Assembly (NCBI GenBank): GCA_964632845.1 | Contig: CAZWDU010000002.1 | Coordinates: 124,001 to 188,000 of the forward strand | Length of the DNA stretch: 64,000 nt | DNA from: JAOZHU01 sp964632845 | Lineage (GTDB): Archaea > Thermoproteota > Bathyarchaeia > Bathyarchaeales > Bathycorpusculaceae | Direction of reading: 5' to 3' | Shown here: one piece after another, positions 1-8,641 of the stretch | Numbering within the stretch: position 1 is the first letter of the stretch | How the letters are laid out: each line of letters begins with the position of its first letter | Notes under the pieces: model-generated | Databases searched by the model: none | Told to the model about the DNA's origin: nothing | Seen by the model: only the letters and a program-made list of their open reading frames with translations | Position numbers and translations under genes: made by a program

Positions 1-501
1 GCGAAAGCGAAGAACACGCAGTACTTTATGACGGACCAATTTGCGAACGAAATGAACTGGAAAACTCACTACGAGACTACTGGCGAGGAAATCTGGAAGC
101 AAACTGAAGGAAAAATAACCCACTTTGTCGCAGGCATCGGAACTTCAGGAACCATAATGGGTGTAGCAAGAAAACTGAAGGAACTCAAAAAAAGCATTCA
201 GATAGTGGGCGTACAGCCTTCTCGCCCGCACAACAAGCAACAGGGACTGATTAACCTGCAGGAGTTCTGTCCCGAAATCTGCAAACATGATGAAGTGGAT
301 GAGATGGTCATGGTTGACGATGAAGACGCTTTCAGAACAGCCCGTGCCCTTCTCCTGCAAGAAGGCTTATTCGCTGGTATATCTTCAGGGTCAACGATGT
401 GGTGCGCCATTCAGAAAGCCAAAGCAATAAAACAAGGTTTAATTGTAACAGTTTTCGGAGACCACGGCTTTAAGTATTTGAGCACAAATCTTTTCGGCTG
501 A
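1..501 (+). CDS. cysteine synthase-family PLP enzyme, 3' part
   Basis: C-terminal part of a fold-type II PLP enzyme of the cysteine synthase / O-phosphoserine sulfhydrylase family. The reading frame is open to base 1, so the first ATG at 28 is internal and the true start lies outside the window. Visible family marks are the NQF-like QFANEMNW segment, the HYETTGEEIW segment, and the glycine-rich GIGTSGTIMG phosphate-cup loop. A C-terminal SSGSTMW segment fits the cofactor pyridine end. The family makes cysteine from an activated serine. Whether this one uses O-acetylserine or O-phosphoserine cannot be read here. A serine-biosynthesis cluster lies 27 kb downstream. Family assignment is firm, substrate is not. 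Confidence 0.85.
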   Translation, partial: AKAKNTQYFMTDQFANEMNWKTHYETTGEEIWKQTEGKITHFVAGIGTSGTIMGVARKLKELKKSIQIVGVQPSRPHNKQQGLINLQEFCPEICKHDEVDEMVMVDDEDAFRTARALLLQEGLFAGISSGSTMWCAIQKAKAIKQGLIVTVFGDHGFKYLSTNLFG

Positions 502-643
502 AGGGGCATCCACTTTTCTTTTAGAAATTCTGGTGGCTGCAATGGCTTTGAAGGTGAAATTCAAGCTCTCACCGAAGTGGAGCCATTAAGAGCAAGTTTA
601 AAGGAAAGCTCATGTCAGTGGCTGAAGAGCAAACGTGGCAATA

Positions 644-653
644 CTTTTATATT
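644..653 (+). promoter_or_regulatory. TATA box for the 712-2788 operon
   Basis: CTTTTATATT lies about 60 nt before the ATG at 712, giving a predicted transcript start near 672 and a leader of about 40 nt. A GGGG-type ribosome site precedes the ATG. Confidence 0.5.
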
Positions 654-711
654 CTCTTTGGGATTTATTGAACAAGCCGTTTTTCCATTTTTCGGTTGTA
701 GGGGTATTTAT

Positions 712-1245
712 ATGAAAAAAGAAGGAGACGAGATTCGCCGCCGATTTCCGCGTATTGTTATGAACTCGATAATGGCAATTATCTTTTGGGTCATCAGCAT
801 TTACGTTCCTCCGACGCTCAAGAGCATAACTATTCCGGGAATCGGTGCTGACGCCTCCTTGCTGATGTGGATTCTCACAATAGTGATTATGGGGATTTTT
901 CTGATACGCGTTTTATCAGACGCGTTGGTGCTGGGCGACATATTCACCGATTTGCTGGTGAGGCGGCTAGGCGTTAAAGAGGAAAGATCACCTAAAAGAG
1001 CCGCAAGAGAACTCGTTTACATAATAATCATAGTGCTTGTGATAACAGCCATATCGCCGCTTTTATCCACTGTTCAAGATTATGGATACTACTTCACAGT
1101 CGTAGCAACCTACGTTGGACTTGGCTTAGTTATCGTTTTAATTTATGACATCGGCAGAATAATATACAAGATTATTGAGGAGAAAGCCGAAACAGTTGCT
1201 GACCGCTTGGTAGACGCAGTGCAAAAGAACAAGAACAGTGGGTGA
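712..1245 (+). CDS. four-helix membrane protein, unknown function
   Basis: A 177-residue protein with a basic, soluble N-terminus (MKKEGDEIRRRFPR) and about four hydrophobic helices, followed by a short charged tail. I start it at ATG 712 rather than at the upstream GTG 577. The upstream extension is not membrane-like, the TATA box at 644-653 lies inside it, and a GGGG motif sits just before 712. Its stop overlaps the start of the permease gene (GTGA), so the two are probably translated together and it may be a partner of that transporter. I do not recognise the family. Confidence 0.65.
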   Translation: MKKEGDEIRRRFPRIVMNSIMAIIFWVISIYVPPTLKSITIPGIGADASLLMWILTIVIMGIFLIRVLSDALVLGDIFTDLLVRRLGVKEERSPKRAARELVYIIIIVLVITAISPLLSTVQDYGYYFTVVATYVGLGLVIVLIYDIGRIIYKIIEEKAETVADRLVDAVQKNKNSG

Positions 1246-2528
1246 ACATGGATACAGTCGTCATAGTTCTGCTGCTCACTTACATTCTAATACTGCTCAT
1301 CTCAATCCTTGAACTAACTTCCTTATCCGTCGCCGCGTTAATTGGAGCATTACTTACTGCTTGGTTCGGAATCCAGTATGGCGCATTCACGTATGATGAA
1401 GCGTTAGGCTTCATAGATTTCAGACTTCTCATACTTTTAATCGGCACAATGATTGTGGTGGAAGTAGCTAAAAGAAGCGGCTTGTTCAACGTGTTCGCGT
1501 TGTATGCCATCAAGTTTTCTGGAGGGCATCCTGGCAGACTTTTCGTCGCTATCTGCCTCGTTGCCGCTCTTGTTTCAATGTTCCTAAGCGACCCAACGGC
1601 GATGCTGCTTGTTGCAGCAGCCACAGTGACTATAACGAAAATGTTGAACTATGATCCCACACCGTATTTTTTGTCCGCTGCTATAATGATTAATCTCGGC
1701 GGAACCAGCACGTTGATAGGTTCAGTAAGCAACATGATTATCGGCATAGACGCGGGGCTAAGCTTCTCGGATTTCCTCAGCTACATGGGCGTATGCGAAA
1801 TAATCCTGTGGGCACTAACGATTATAGCGCTTTATTTCGTTTTCAAGTCAAGACTCGGCGAAAACAGAGTTTTGCCCGAATTCCATCCTAAGGAAAGCAT
1901 AAAAGACAAGAAACTCTTCTACAGATCCCTCTTAGTCCTCGTTATCATGATCATACTTTTCCTGACTTTGGACGCGATAGGCATAGGACCTGAAGCAGTA
2001 GCCATAGGCTGCGGCATTCTTGCCTTACTACTCTGCAAAGCGGACCCAACTGAAATTTTTAGGGAAATAGACTGGGAAACAATCTTTTTCATCGCAGGTT
2101 TCATGTTCATCGTTGGCGGCTTAGAAAGCACGCACATACTGAGCGACGTGTCCACACAACTCTTTCAATTAGCTGGAGGTAGCTCGTTAATAGCCTCGCA
2201 GATAACTCTGTGGTTTACCGGAGCCGCAAGCGGTTTTGTCAGCAACATAGCGATTGCCCTAACGTTCACGCCGATTATCAGCACTCAAGCACTTTCAGGT
2301 CTAAACATGGGCGCGTTATGGTCTGCGCTTGTTTTGGGAACAAACCTAGGCGGCGCCACCACGCCTTTCAGTGGTGCTGTGATGATGATGGCAATCGGCA
2401 CTCTTAAGCGAGAAAAGATATCAGTGAAGTTCAAAGACTTCACGAAAGTAGGCTTAATAACCACTCTGATTCAGCTTGGTTTTGCAAGCTTTTATCTCGT
2501 ACTCAGGTTTGGATTGATAGGCACGTGA
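1242..2528 (+). CDS. ArsB/NhaD-type ion transporter permease
   Basis: A 428-residue polytopic membrane protein of the ion transporter (IT) superfamily, which includes ArsB arsenite pumps, NhaD antiporters and citrate/dicarboxylate carriers. The family marks are the re-entrant segments: SDPTAMLL near residue 110 and NLGGTSTLIGSVSN near 150 in the first half. A related NLGGATTPFSGA segment occurs in the second half. About 10-11 helices are seen. The start is GTG 1242, overlapping the previous stop, or ATG 1248. The substrate cannot be assigned. No arsenite ATPase or ArsR gene lies beside it. Confidence 0.8.
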   Translation: MNMDTVVIVLLLTYILILLISILELTSLSVAALIGALLTAWFGIQYGAFTYDEALGFIDFRLLILLIGTMIVVEVAKRSGLFNVFALYAIKFSGGHPGRLFVAICLVAALVSMFLSDPTAMLLVAAATVTITKMLNYDPTPYFLSAAIMINLGGTSTLIGSVSNMIIGIDAGLSFSDFLSYMGVCEIILWALTIIALYFVFKSRLGENRVLPEFHPKESIKDKKLFYRSLLVLVIMIILFLTLDAIGIGPEAVAIGCGILALLLCKADPTEIFREIDWETIFFIAGFMFIVGGLESTHILSDVSTQLFQLAGGSSLIASQITLWFTGAASGFVSNIAIALTFTPIISTQALSGLNMGALWSALVLGTNLGGATTPFSGAVMMMAIGTLKREKISVKFKDFTKVGLITTLIQLGFASFYLVLRFGLIGT

Positions 2529-2788
2529 GGAAAATGTGGAAAATTAAGAAGTTGTTAGAAAGGAAAACTGTTCCAAAGAAAGAATACGACGAGGAGAAAC
2601 GGGAATTCGAAATGGCTATTGGCAAGCCGTTTATAACTTTGAAGATTGAGCTACCTGTCGGCTTTGAAGATCAGCGAAGTGCCTTTTTAGACTTAGAAAA
2701 CAGTGCGGAATTTCTAGAAGAAGTCGAAGACCTCGCCAAAAAGAATCTAATATGTCAAAAAAGAAAAACATCTTCCACGCAAAAATAG
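2525..2788 (+). CDS. small charged protein, unknown
   Basis: An 87-residue, lysine- and glutamate-rich soluble protein starting at a GTG that overlaps the permease stop (GTGA). It has no membrane segment and no motif I recognise. The central IGKPFITLKIELPVGF stretch looks like two beta strands. The overlap points to translational coupling with the transporter and perhaps a cytoplasmic accessory role, which is inference from position only. Confidence 0.5.
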   Translation: MRKMWKIKKLLERKTVPKKEYDEEKREFEMAIGKPFITLKIELPVGFEDQRSAFLDLENSAEFLEEVEDLAKKNLICQKRKTSSTQK

Positions 2789-2869
2789 CTTGTTTCAAAC
2801 ATGCGTTGCATTTCGAAAACCGTCTCAGCAGTGGCTTCAGAAAACCAAGAGTCTATCACAGCAGTAAGT

Positions 2870-3517
2870 CTACGCTTTAGGTAAAGCAGCCAACATCTGC
2901 TGGCGTTCAAGGTCTTCGATGCTGCTAAGTGTTCCTTTTTTGCCAAGGCTTAATTGTCTTTCGCCGCTGAACATGGATACTTTTGCATTTTCAATTTGAA
3001 CGGTATCTCCCGCTGAAACCGCGTCTATCTGCTCGTTCCACAAGCAAAGTTTGATTTTTCCAGTTTCATCCGCTATTACTGCTTTAGCTAAACGGGCGTT
3101 GTTTCCATATCGTGTGGCAACAAGCTTTGGTTTTGTAACTTCTAAAACTTTAGCCTCTACTTTGACCTTGTTCATTCCAGCTCGCAAATCCTGAATAGTG
3201 CCCGACTGCACTCCTTTAGGTTCCTTATTGATGTACCGACGAACAATCTCCGTCTCCATAAACGTTCTAATAGGGTTACCCTGTTGCAGTAGAAAATTGT
3301 TAGGTACCGAAAACTGTGCAACAACTTCCGGACCATCCATAATTAAAAAGATTGCGTGGTCGTTTATTTTACCGCGGCATTCAATTAAGAGGTCTCCACA
3401 TTTGGCTTCGCCGTTTTCTCCAGCAGCGAGCAAAGCATAAAAAAGCGTATCAGGACTAATTTCGTATTTTACAGAAAGAAATGCTAGATATTCGCCTGTT
3501 GACTTTTTACGCTTCAA
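2870..3517 (-). CDS. RPA/SOSS-B-like OB-fold nucleic acid-binding protein
   Basis: A 215-residue protein with two parts. The N-terminal about 100 residues are a mixed alpha/beta region. The C-terminal part begins at IQDLRAGMNKVKVEAKV and is a single OB fold of the RPA/SOSS-B kind: strand repeats, DETGKIKLCLW, GDTVQIENAKV, then GERQLSLG. Such domains bind single-stranded DNA or RNA. I start at TTG 3517, because GGGGAGG sits 5 nt upstream on the coding strand. The longer TTG start at 3550 would overlap aIF1A and lacks a good ribosome site. It is co-directional with, and 22 nt after, the aIF1A gene. Confidence 0.7.
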   Translation of the reverse strand: MKRKKSTGEYLAFLSVKYEISPDTLFYALLAAGENGEAKCGDLLIECRGKINDHAIFLIMDGPEVVAQFSVPNNFLLQQGNPIRTFMETEIVRRYINKEPKGVQSGTIQDLRAGMNKVKVEAKVLEVTKPKLVATRYGNNARLAKAVIADETGKIKLCLWNEQIDAVSAGDTVQIENAKVSMFSGERQLSLGKKGTLSSIEDLERQQMLAALPKA

Positions 3518-3539
3518 GTTTTCCTCCCCTTTTCTTCGT

Positions 3540-3845
3540 TTACATTTCAAGGTAGCCTTGTTTCCTGAGCCATCCCGCTTGATTTTTCCGGTACCGCCAA
3601 AAAATGTCTCCCCGTTTGTCTGACTGAAAATCCCAAGGAGAAACCAAAACTATGTCTCCTTCTCGGATCCATACTCGCCTCTTCAGTTTGCCTCGAACCC
3701 TGCACAACCTTTCCTTGCCGTCTTGACATTTAACCATGATTCTGTCGAAACCAAGCATTTTAACCGCCGTACCCAACACATCGTTTGCACTAGGCAACAC
3801 CATGTGTTCAAGATTTTCCTCATTTTTGACTTTTCTTCTACCCAA
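3540..3845 (-). CDS. eif1A: translation initiation factor aIF1A
   Basis: A 101-residue archaeal homologue of eIF1A, the OB-fold factor that sits in the ribosomal A site during start selection. The family sequence is clear: the MGRRKVKN start, CRVRGKLKRRVWIREGD and VLVSPWDFQ, then RGDIFWRY. The start is TTG 3845, since the family-typical basic N-terminus begins there and the next ATG (3803) would cut it off. It heads a two-gene set with the OB-fold protein. Length is normal for archaea. Confidence 0.92.
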   Translation of the reverse strand: MGRRKVKNEENLEHMVLPSANDVLGTAVKMLGFDRIMVKCQDGKERLCRVRGKLKRRVWIREGDIVLVSPWDFQSDKRGDIFWRYRKNQAGWLRKQGYLEM

Positions 3846-4061
3846 TTCTTGACATCTCGCTTGGTCACGTTTGGATTGCGCTAACGATTGCCAATCAGAA
3901 CAATCCGGAGAAAAAGCAAAAAACGCGTCACGCGCACCTAATCTGACTCTTTCTCTAACGAATTCTGACCTTTATATTTACAGAATACGTAGCACACTAT
4001 ATTAGTCTGTCTGTGGGAAAAACACGTTTTGAATGTTGTTTCAACTCTGATTTTGACTTCG

Positions 4062-4571
4062 TCACTGTTGCGGGTACTCATTGGCGTATTCGACGCCTAT
4101 TGTGCCAGCCAATTGCTTCAATTCATCGCTGTTCAGTAGGTCAGAATCTAAATAATCAATAATTCTGTTTTCGCTTATGCCTAAGGCTCGGGCTTCGTCA
4201 ACCGTGATTTTGTAAGCCTCAATCTCTAAAGGTCTCTCAACGTAATTCACGTCATGATCAGAAATTTTCCCTTCCAAAAACTGTTTAACATGGACCAACT
4301 CATGGACTATGTCCAAGTATATGTCTGAAATATCTGCTTTCAAGAAATACTCTGGGTTAATCATCAAATGCCCGTCAGAATTATCCACTCTCATGTACAA
4401 AGTCGCTTTCGTAAACTCAACCGTCAGTTCTGCCAGCCTCTCTGCTACGTCATCGCCAAAAATGCGTTTGACAACATCCACCTCTTCAAAACCTCGAAAG
4501 TAGTCAGTGAAGAGGCACTTCTGCTCTTTCACGTTTTTGAGTATTTCCACTTTAAGCTCTAAATTCTCCAC
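4062..4571 (-). CDS. minimal zincin-like HExxH protein
   Basis: A 169-residue soluble protein. Its notable feature is VHELVHVKQF near residue 90, an HExxH zinc-binding helix as in minimal zincin metallopeptidases. Several acidic residues downstream could give the third ligand. No signal peptide or membrane segment is present, so it should act in the cytoplasm. The start is GTG 4571, with GGTGA 8 nt upstream on the coding strand. The family is otherwise unknown to me. Protease activity is inferred only from the motif. Confidence 0.6.
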   Translation of the reverse strand: MENLELKVEILKNVKEQKCLFTDYFRGFEEVDVVKRIFGDDVAERLAELTVEFTKATLYMRVDNSDGHLMINPEYFLKADISDIYLDIVHELVHVKQFLEGKISDHDVNYVERPLEIEAYKITVDEARALGISENRIIDYLDSDLLNSDELKQLAGTIGVEYANEYPQQ

Positions 4572-4801
4572 TGCAGGTCACCCTTTATTTTCCATGCTTC
4601 ACGAAATTATCCAATGACAAAGTCCAATGTCAAAAAAGACTGCGTTGCGTTTCACGGCGCTAAATGCAGCTTTCGCAGTGCCTAAACCGTTTTGACAAGG
4701 TATCCAAGAATCGGGAATTATTTTATAAAAATGTTCTGCCAGAAAAAAGCAAATTCAGATGGAAAAATAGCCTCATCAAGAGAAAGACTAAGCGGGAAAA
4801 G

Positions 4802-4910
4802 CGCCGGGAGGGGGATTTGAACCCCCGCGGCCCCGAGAGGCCACAAGCTATTTGGTGCCTGTGCACAGCCATCTCCAGGCTTGCTCCCTACCTGGCTAGG
4901 AGACCCCGGC
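4802..4910 (-). tRNA. tRNA-Ser (GGA) with 23-nt intron
   Basis: The minus strand folds as a complete type II tRNA. The acceptor stem is GCCGGGG with UCCCGGC (discriminator G at 4802). The anticodon stem is CAAGC/GCUUG, with loop CUGGAGA and anticodon GGA at 4876-4874. The variable arm is long, and the T arm is GGGGG-UUCAAAU-CCCCC. The two halves of the anticodon arm are separated by a 23-nt insert at 4850-4872, at the canonical archaeal 37/38 intron site. The mature RNA would be 86 nt, right for tRNA-Ser. No CCA is encoded. Confidence 0.93.
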
Positions 4911-4937
4911 AACACGCGGCTTAATTCATGTTTGCGG

Positions 4938-4947
4938 TTTTATTATA
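4938..4947 (-). promoter_or_regulatory. TATA box of tRNA-Ser
   Basis: On the minus strand TATAATAAAA lies about 28-37 nt before the tRNA 5' end, the right place for an archaeal core promoter with a start near 4916. Confidence 0.6.
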
Positions 4948-4982
4948 GTTTTTTCACGTGACTTAAAGCTTTGGCAGAGGGC

Positions 4983-5600
4983 TTAGTGTTTTTCTGCTAT
5001 GAGCACGCGGTAGCCGCTTTCTCTCGCAAGAACCGCCGAGTTTCCAAAGGTCTCGTTGAAAACGGACTGCAATGTTTTTCCGCCTATTTTAGACCTGACG
5101 ACCATTTGGAAAGTGGCTTTGCCCGCCATGACTTTTGGTGCTTGCCTGATTATGGCTCTCACAGTTTCCATGCCTGCGCTCACCGGCGGGTTTGAAAGCA
5201 CACCATTGAATGTTAGCTCTTTAACTGGCTCGTACAGGAAGCCGCATCTGGCTTCGGCATTAGTTGCCTTGTTTCTCTCGATGTTCTGTTTTGCAAGGTG
5301 GACAGCGCGTGCGTTCACGTCTGTCATAAGCACGTGCAGTTGAGGGTTGAATGTGGCGGCTGCTATGCCGACGGCGCCGTATCCGCAGCCTACGTCCAGA
5401 ACGTAGCCTGTTTCTGGGAGAATCATGGTTTCGATTAGTAGTCTGGTGCCTGTGTCGACTCGTTTTTTGGAGAAGACGCTTGAGGCAGTTAAAAACGTGA
5501 AGGGTCTACTGCGTAGGTTGGTTTGGATTAAGCCGAAAGAGGCTTTGGCTTTTGGGAGTGCCGAGAAATAGTGTTCAGTGTCACGGTTTTTCTCGGTCAT
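4983..5600 (-). CDS. RsmC-like class I methyltransferase
   Basis: A 205-residue SAM-dependent methyltransferase with the small (MTS) domain of RsmC/RlmG, enzymes that methylate guanine in rRNA. It shows motif I VLDVGCGYGAVGIAA near residue 70, the acidic motif II MTDVNARAV, and the SNPPVSAG motif IV typical of enzymes acting on exocyclic amino groups. Archaeal members are single-domain, as here. ATG 5600 overlaps the Cbf5 stop (ATGA), so it is coupled to another rRNA-modifying enzyme. That supports an RNA target, though the exact site is unknown. Confidence 0.8.
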   Translation of the reverse strand: MTEKNRDTEHYFSALPKAKASFGLIQTNLRSRPFTFLTASSVFSKKRVDTGTRLLIETMILPETGYVLDVGCGYGAVGIAAATFNPQLHVLMTDVNARAVHLAKQNIERNKATNAEARCGFLYEPVKELTFNGVLSNPPVSAGMETVRAIIRQAPKVMAGKATFQMVVRSKIGGKTLQSVFNETFGNSAVLARESGYRVLIAEKH

Positions 5601-6607
5601 TCTTTGTTGTCCCTTTTCCAGACTTTAGGGTAGGTGCCTCTGGGCATTACAACCCTCTGGAGCGCGGCGACTGTACCATGCTTCAAATTCAAGATTTCTT
5701 CCGTGGTGAGAAGCGTTTTCGCTAGAGCCACGGCTTCGCCTTTCAAAGTTAAAATGGCTACGATTGAGCCTTTCGCTATGTAGCTTTCAACGGCTACGAC
5801 GCCTGGCGCTGTCAGTTTTGCTCCGTGGCATAGAGCGTCCACTGCTGAGTCGCGGACTACGATTTTAGGAATTAAGCCTAACGCGTTTTCCATAGGCTGG
5901 ATGAACTCACGCAGGATTTTTGGGTCTTCCTTTTCTTGCCATTCTGCAAACCAGTAAGCCACATCATGCAGCGTTACTTTGTCTTTGCTGTTTTCTGTGA
6001 AGGGACCTGCACGCGTTCTGCGAAGCTCCTGCATATGAGCGCCGACGCCTAGAATTTCGCCTATGTCGAAGCAGAGTTTGCGTATGTAGGTTCCGCCTTC
6101 GCAGCCGACTTTGAAGAGAACGTTGCGTTCGTTTTTTTCGATGAAGTCAATGTAGTAGATGCGTCTGGTTCGTAGTTGCCGTTTAACTGAAGACCTTAAC
6201 GGCGGACGCTGGTAAATGACATCTTCAAATTCTTTCAGGACTTTGCGGACTTGCCATTCTTCAACGTCACCGTGGAGCTTCATTATACAGATGTATTCTT
6301 TTCCGCTGTAAAGCAACGCCTGAACGATTTTCGTGGAATCCTCTAAAGTGACGGGCAATATGCCTGTTACTTTGGGGTCTAGTGTTCCCCCGTGCCCTAT
6401 GCGTGTTAAATGTAGGATTCTTTTTGTCCATGCAGCGACTTCGTGGCTTGTTGGTCCCGCTGGCTTGTCCAAGTTTATTACGCCATAGCGAATGTATTCT
6501 TCCGCTGCTCGTTCATCGGGTTTGCAGCCGTATTTTGGATCTGTTGTGTCCTCTGTTTTTATTAGTCGTTCACGTTTGGTTTCCCATGGCGCAGCTGTTT
6601 TCGGCAT
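5597..6607 (-). CDS. cbf5: tRNA/rRNA pseudouridine synthase Cbf5
   Basis: A 336-residue Cbf5/dyskerin-type pseudouridine synthase, the catalytic subunit of archaeal H/ACA ribonucleoproteins, also able to make psi55 in tRNA. The N-terminal YGVINLDKPAGPTSHEV and the GHGGTLDPKVTGILPV motif with catalytic Asp are clear. Next come the EGGTYIRKLC thumb region and a C-terminal PUA domain beginning near VVRDSAVDAL. It lies between L14e and the methyltransferase gene, a typical archaeal ribosome-biogenesis setting, though without the cmk or L34e genes often found there. ATG start at 6607. Confidence 0.93.
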   Translation of the reverse strand: MPKTAAPWETKRERLIKTEDTTDPKYGCKPDERAAEEYIRYGVINLDKPAGPTSHEVAAWTKRILHLTRIGHGGTLDPKVTGILPVTLEDSTKIVQALLYSGKEYICIMKLHGDVEEWQVRKVLKEFEDVIYQRPPLRSSVKRQLRTRRIYYIDFIEKNERNVLFKVGCEGGTYIRKLCFDIGEILGVGAHMQELRRTRAGPFTENSKDKVTLHDVAYWFAEWQEKEDPKILREFIQPMENALGLIPKIVVRDSAVDALCHGAKLTAPGVVAVESYIAKGSIVAILTLKGEAVALAKTLLTTEEILNLKHGTVAALQRVVMPRGTYPKVWKRDNKE

Positions 6608-6664
6608 GTGGATTTTATGCTCTCCTGTTGTAAAAAAAGAGGCTAAGAAGTATAAGCGTTTAGC

Positions 6665-6946
6665 TTATGCCCGAGTGACTTTTTCAGGCGTTGTTTCTTC
6701 CAGTTTGCCGGCGGCTTTTAGCGTCGCGGTGACTTCTTCGTCTGATGCTCCTCGTGAGATGTCGATTTTGTCTTGGAGAATTTTAATGTGGTTTATGTTG
6801 ACTCTTCTTCTTTTGACTCCTGTGGCTTTTTGAGGTCCAGTTATTAGCACGAAGCTTTTGTCCATCACATCGATTATGATGCATTTTCTTCCAGTTTCAC
6901 GCCCAACCAGTTTCACACAGATTCTGCCAACTTCTATAGCAGGCAT
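6665..6946 (-). CDS. rpl14e: large subunit ribosomal protein L14e
   Basis: A 93-residue archaeal/eukaryotic-type ribosomal protein. The N-terminal KOW-like barrel is plain: MPAIEVGRICVKLVGRE, then KCIIIDVMDKSFVLITGP and the KRRRVNINHIK segment. Length is normal. ATG 6946 has AAGG directly before it and GGAG further up. It is first in the operon with Cbf5 and the RsmC-like enzyme. A TATA box lies at 6993-7003. Confidence 0.93.
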   Translation of the reverse strand: MPAIEVGRICVKLVGRETGRKCIIIDVMDKSFVLITGPQKATGVKRRRVNINHIKILQDKIDISRGASDEEVTATLKAAGKLEETTPEKVTRA

Positions 6947-6992
6947 CCTTTTTCCAACTCCTTATCAAAACAGTAAATAACTGTCGCCAGCG

Positions 6993-7003
6993 TATATTTA
7001 AGT
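6993..7003 (-). promoter_or_regulatory. TATA box for L14e-Cbf5 operon
   Basis: Minus-strand ACTTAAATATA predicts a start near 6972, about 25 nt before the L14e ATG. A second TATA-like site with a C-rich flank lies about 75 bp further upstream (7069-7085). Confidence 0.5.
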
Positions 7004-7068
7004 ATGCCATTCTCATGGCTCAAATCAGCCACTGAATGTAAGGTTTACGTGCAGCCTACAATTTGCAG

Positions 7069-7085
7069 TTTAAATAGAGGGGGTA
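7069..7085 (-). promoter_or_regulatory. TACCCCCTC element fused to a TATA-like box
   Basis: On the minus strand TACCCCCTC (7085-7077) is followed at once by TATTTAAA (7076-7069). The same nine bases occur at 11757, 26628 and, minus strand, 39886. The gene downstream is L14e. This may be a second, distal promoter or a regulator site. Confidence 0.45.
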
Positions 7086-7127
7086 TACCCTGCAGAAAGC
7101 ACATAAGTTCGAAGCTCACTCTTTCTG

Positions 7128-8486
7128 CTAACTCATAAATTTTTTAACCACTTCATAAAGCACACTTGTCCCAAAGACAAGATTTTCAATAGAAATTCGC
7201 TCATCTATGCCATGCATACTCTTAACCATCTTTTCGTATTGTGCTTCTGGGCGCATAGGGTGAAAGCCGTAGCATACGCTGCCCATTTTTCTGAAGAAAC
7301 GTGAGTCTGTGCCGCCAGTTGTCATTGTCGGTGTCGCTCCACAGTCAGGTTCAATCTCCCTGAGAACGTCTGTGATGACTTTGTAAAGCGGCGTTTCCAC
7401 TGATGATTCTGAAGGCTCATTTGCTTGAATAATTTCGAAAGTAAGCTTATCCAAACCAACATCCTTAAGCAGTTCCTTGATACGTTGAAACGCTTCCTCA
7501 GTACTCTGCCCAGGAAGCACTCTGCAATCAAACACAGTTTCGCACTCGGAAGGAATCACGTTCTCTTTCACTCCACCCTGAATCATCGTAGGCGTAATAG
7601 TCATCCTGATTCTCGGCAAAATATCATCCGCAAGCGGCTTCGCAGTCGTAGTCAATTCACCCAACACTTGATCGCTTAACTCGGGATTTGCAAGTAAACG
7701 CGAAAAAACATCCTGCAACCCTGCATCTTCCCCTGCAATTTCACTGAGAAACCGCTTCATAGTGGGAACAAACAACACTTCAGAACGGTAACTCTCAAGC
7801 TTCTCTATAACCCTATTCATGCGCACTATAGCGTTATCCGCCACGTTCGGCATGGAACCATGACCAGGAACACCTTTTGCCTTCACTCTGAACCACAAAA
7901 TTCCCTTCTCCGCCGCCTGCACCGTATACACATTTTTACCCCGAACAGGAACCGCTAACCCGCCACCTTCATTCAAAACATAATCAGCAAACACCTTCTC
8001 ACGGTAATTACGCAAAAGATAACCCGCACCAGACAACCCGCCTTGTTCCTCATCCGCCGTCGCAGCCAACACCACATCACCCTTAAGATGCACATTATTT
8101 CTCTTCAAAAGTTTCAACACCATGATTTCAACTGCTGTCATACCCTTCATATCCAAAGCCCCGCGCCCCCAAACAAAGCCATCCCTGACAACACCGCCAA
8201 ATGGGTCTACACTCCATTCTTTCGCGTTAGCTGCAACCACATCCAAATGCGAAAGTAGGAGCAAGCTAGGCTTTTCGCCTGTTCCTTTCATGCGTGTAAT
8301 CACGCTTCCTCTGCTAGGTGCAGACTCGTAAAGTTCACATTCAAAGCCATCTTTGCTGAGGCAGTCAGCCACGTATTTGGCTGCTTCTGTTTCGTTGCCA
8401 GGTGGATTGGTTGTGTTAATGCGGATGAGGTCGCTTAACAGGTGAGTGGCTTCTTCTTCAATTTCTTTTTGTAGCTGAAACTGCAT
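7128..8486 (-). CDS. M20-family metallopeptidase / acylase
   Basis: A 452-residue M20 family (ArgE/DapE/ACY1/CPG2) hydrolase with a two-zinc site. The metal-binding sequences are visible: LLSHLDVV with His and Asp near residue 80, GRGALDMKG with the bridging Asp near 115, DEEQGG with the catalytic and metal Glu near 150, and a late HPMRPEAQY. The dimerisation domain lies between about 190 and 310. Substrates in the family include dipeptides, N-acyl amino acids and succinyl-diaminopimelate, and none can be chosen from context. It stands alone, with an AAGGAG ribosome site before ATG 8486. Confidence 0.85.
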   Translation of the reverse strand: MQFQLQKEIEEEATHLLSDLIRINTTNPPGNETEAAKYVADCLSKDGFECELYESAPSRGSVITRMKGTGEKPSLLLLSHLDVVAANAKEWSVDPFGGVVRDGFVWGRGALDMKGMTAVEIMVLKLLKRNNVHLKGDVVLAATADEEQGGLSGAGYLLRNYREKVFADYVLNEGGGLAVPVRGKNVYTVQAAEKGILWFRVKAKGVPGHGSMPNVADNAIVRMNRVIEKLESYRSEVLFVPTMKRFLSEIAGEDAGLQDVFSRLLANPELSDQVLGELTTTAKPLADDILPRIRMTITPTMIQGGVKENVIPSECETVFDCRVLPGQSTEEAFQRIKELLKDVGLDKLTFEIIQANEPSESSVETPLYKVITDVLREIEPDCGATPTMTTGGTDSRFFRKMGSVCYGFHPMRPEAQYEKMVKSMHGIDERISIENLVFGTSVLYEVVKKFMS

Positions 8487-8593
8487 TTTGTTGACTCCTT
8501 ATTGTAGTTTTTAGAAACGTTTTGACTCTCTTAACTCTTTTTATTGCATTTTCATCCTCTTTATGGATAATCCCCGCAGAATTATGCGTCACG

Positions 8594-8601
8594 TTTATAT
8601 A
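8594..8601 (+). promoter_or_regulatory. TATA box of the Lrp-type gene at 8642
   Basis: TTTATATA predicts transcription from about 8622-8626, some 18 nt before the ATG. Confidence 0.55.
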
Positions 8602-8641
8602 CGAAAACTAAAATGTTAACTGCGCATTCAAGGTGACAAAA

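Noticed and set aside
577..711. Longer start (577) for the first membrane protein
   Set aside because: It would translate through a clear TATA box at 644-653 and add a non-membrane segment without a ribosome site.
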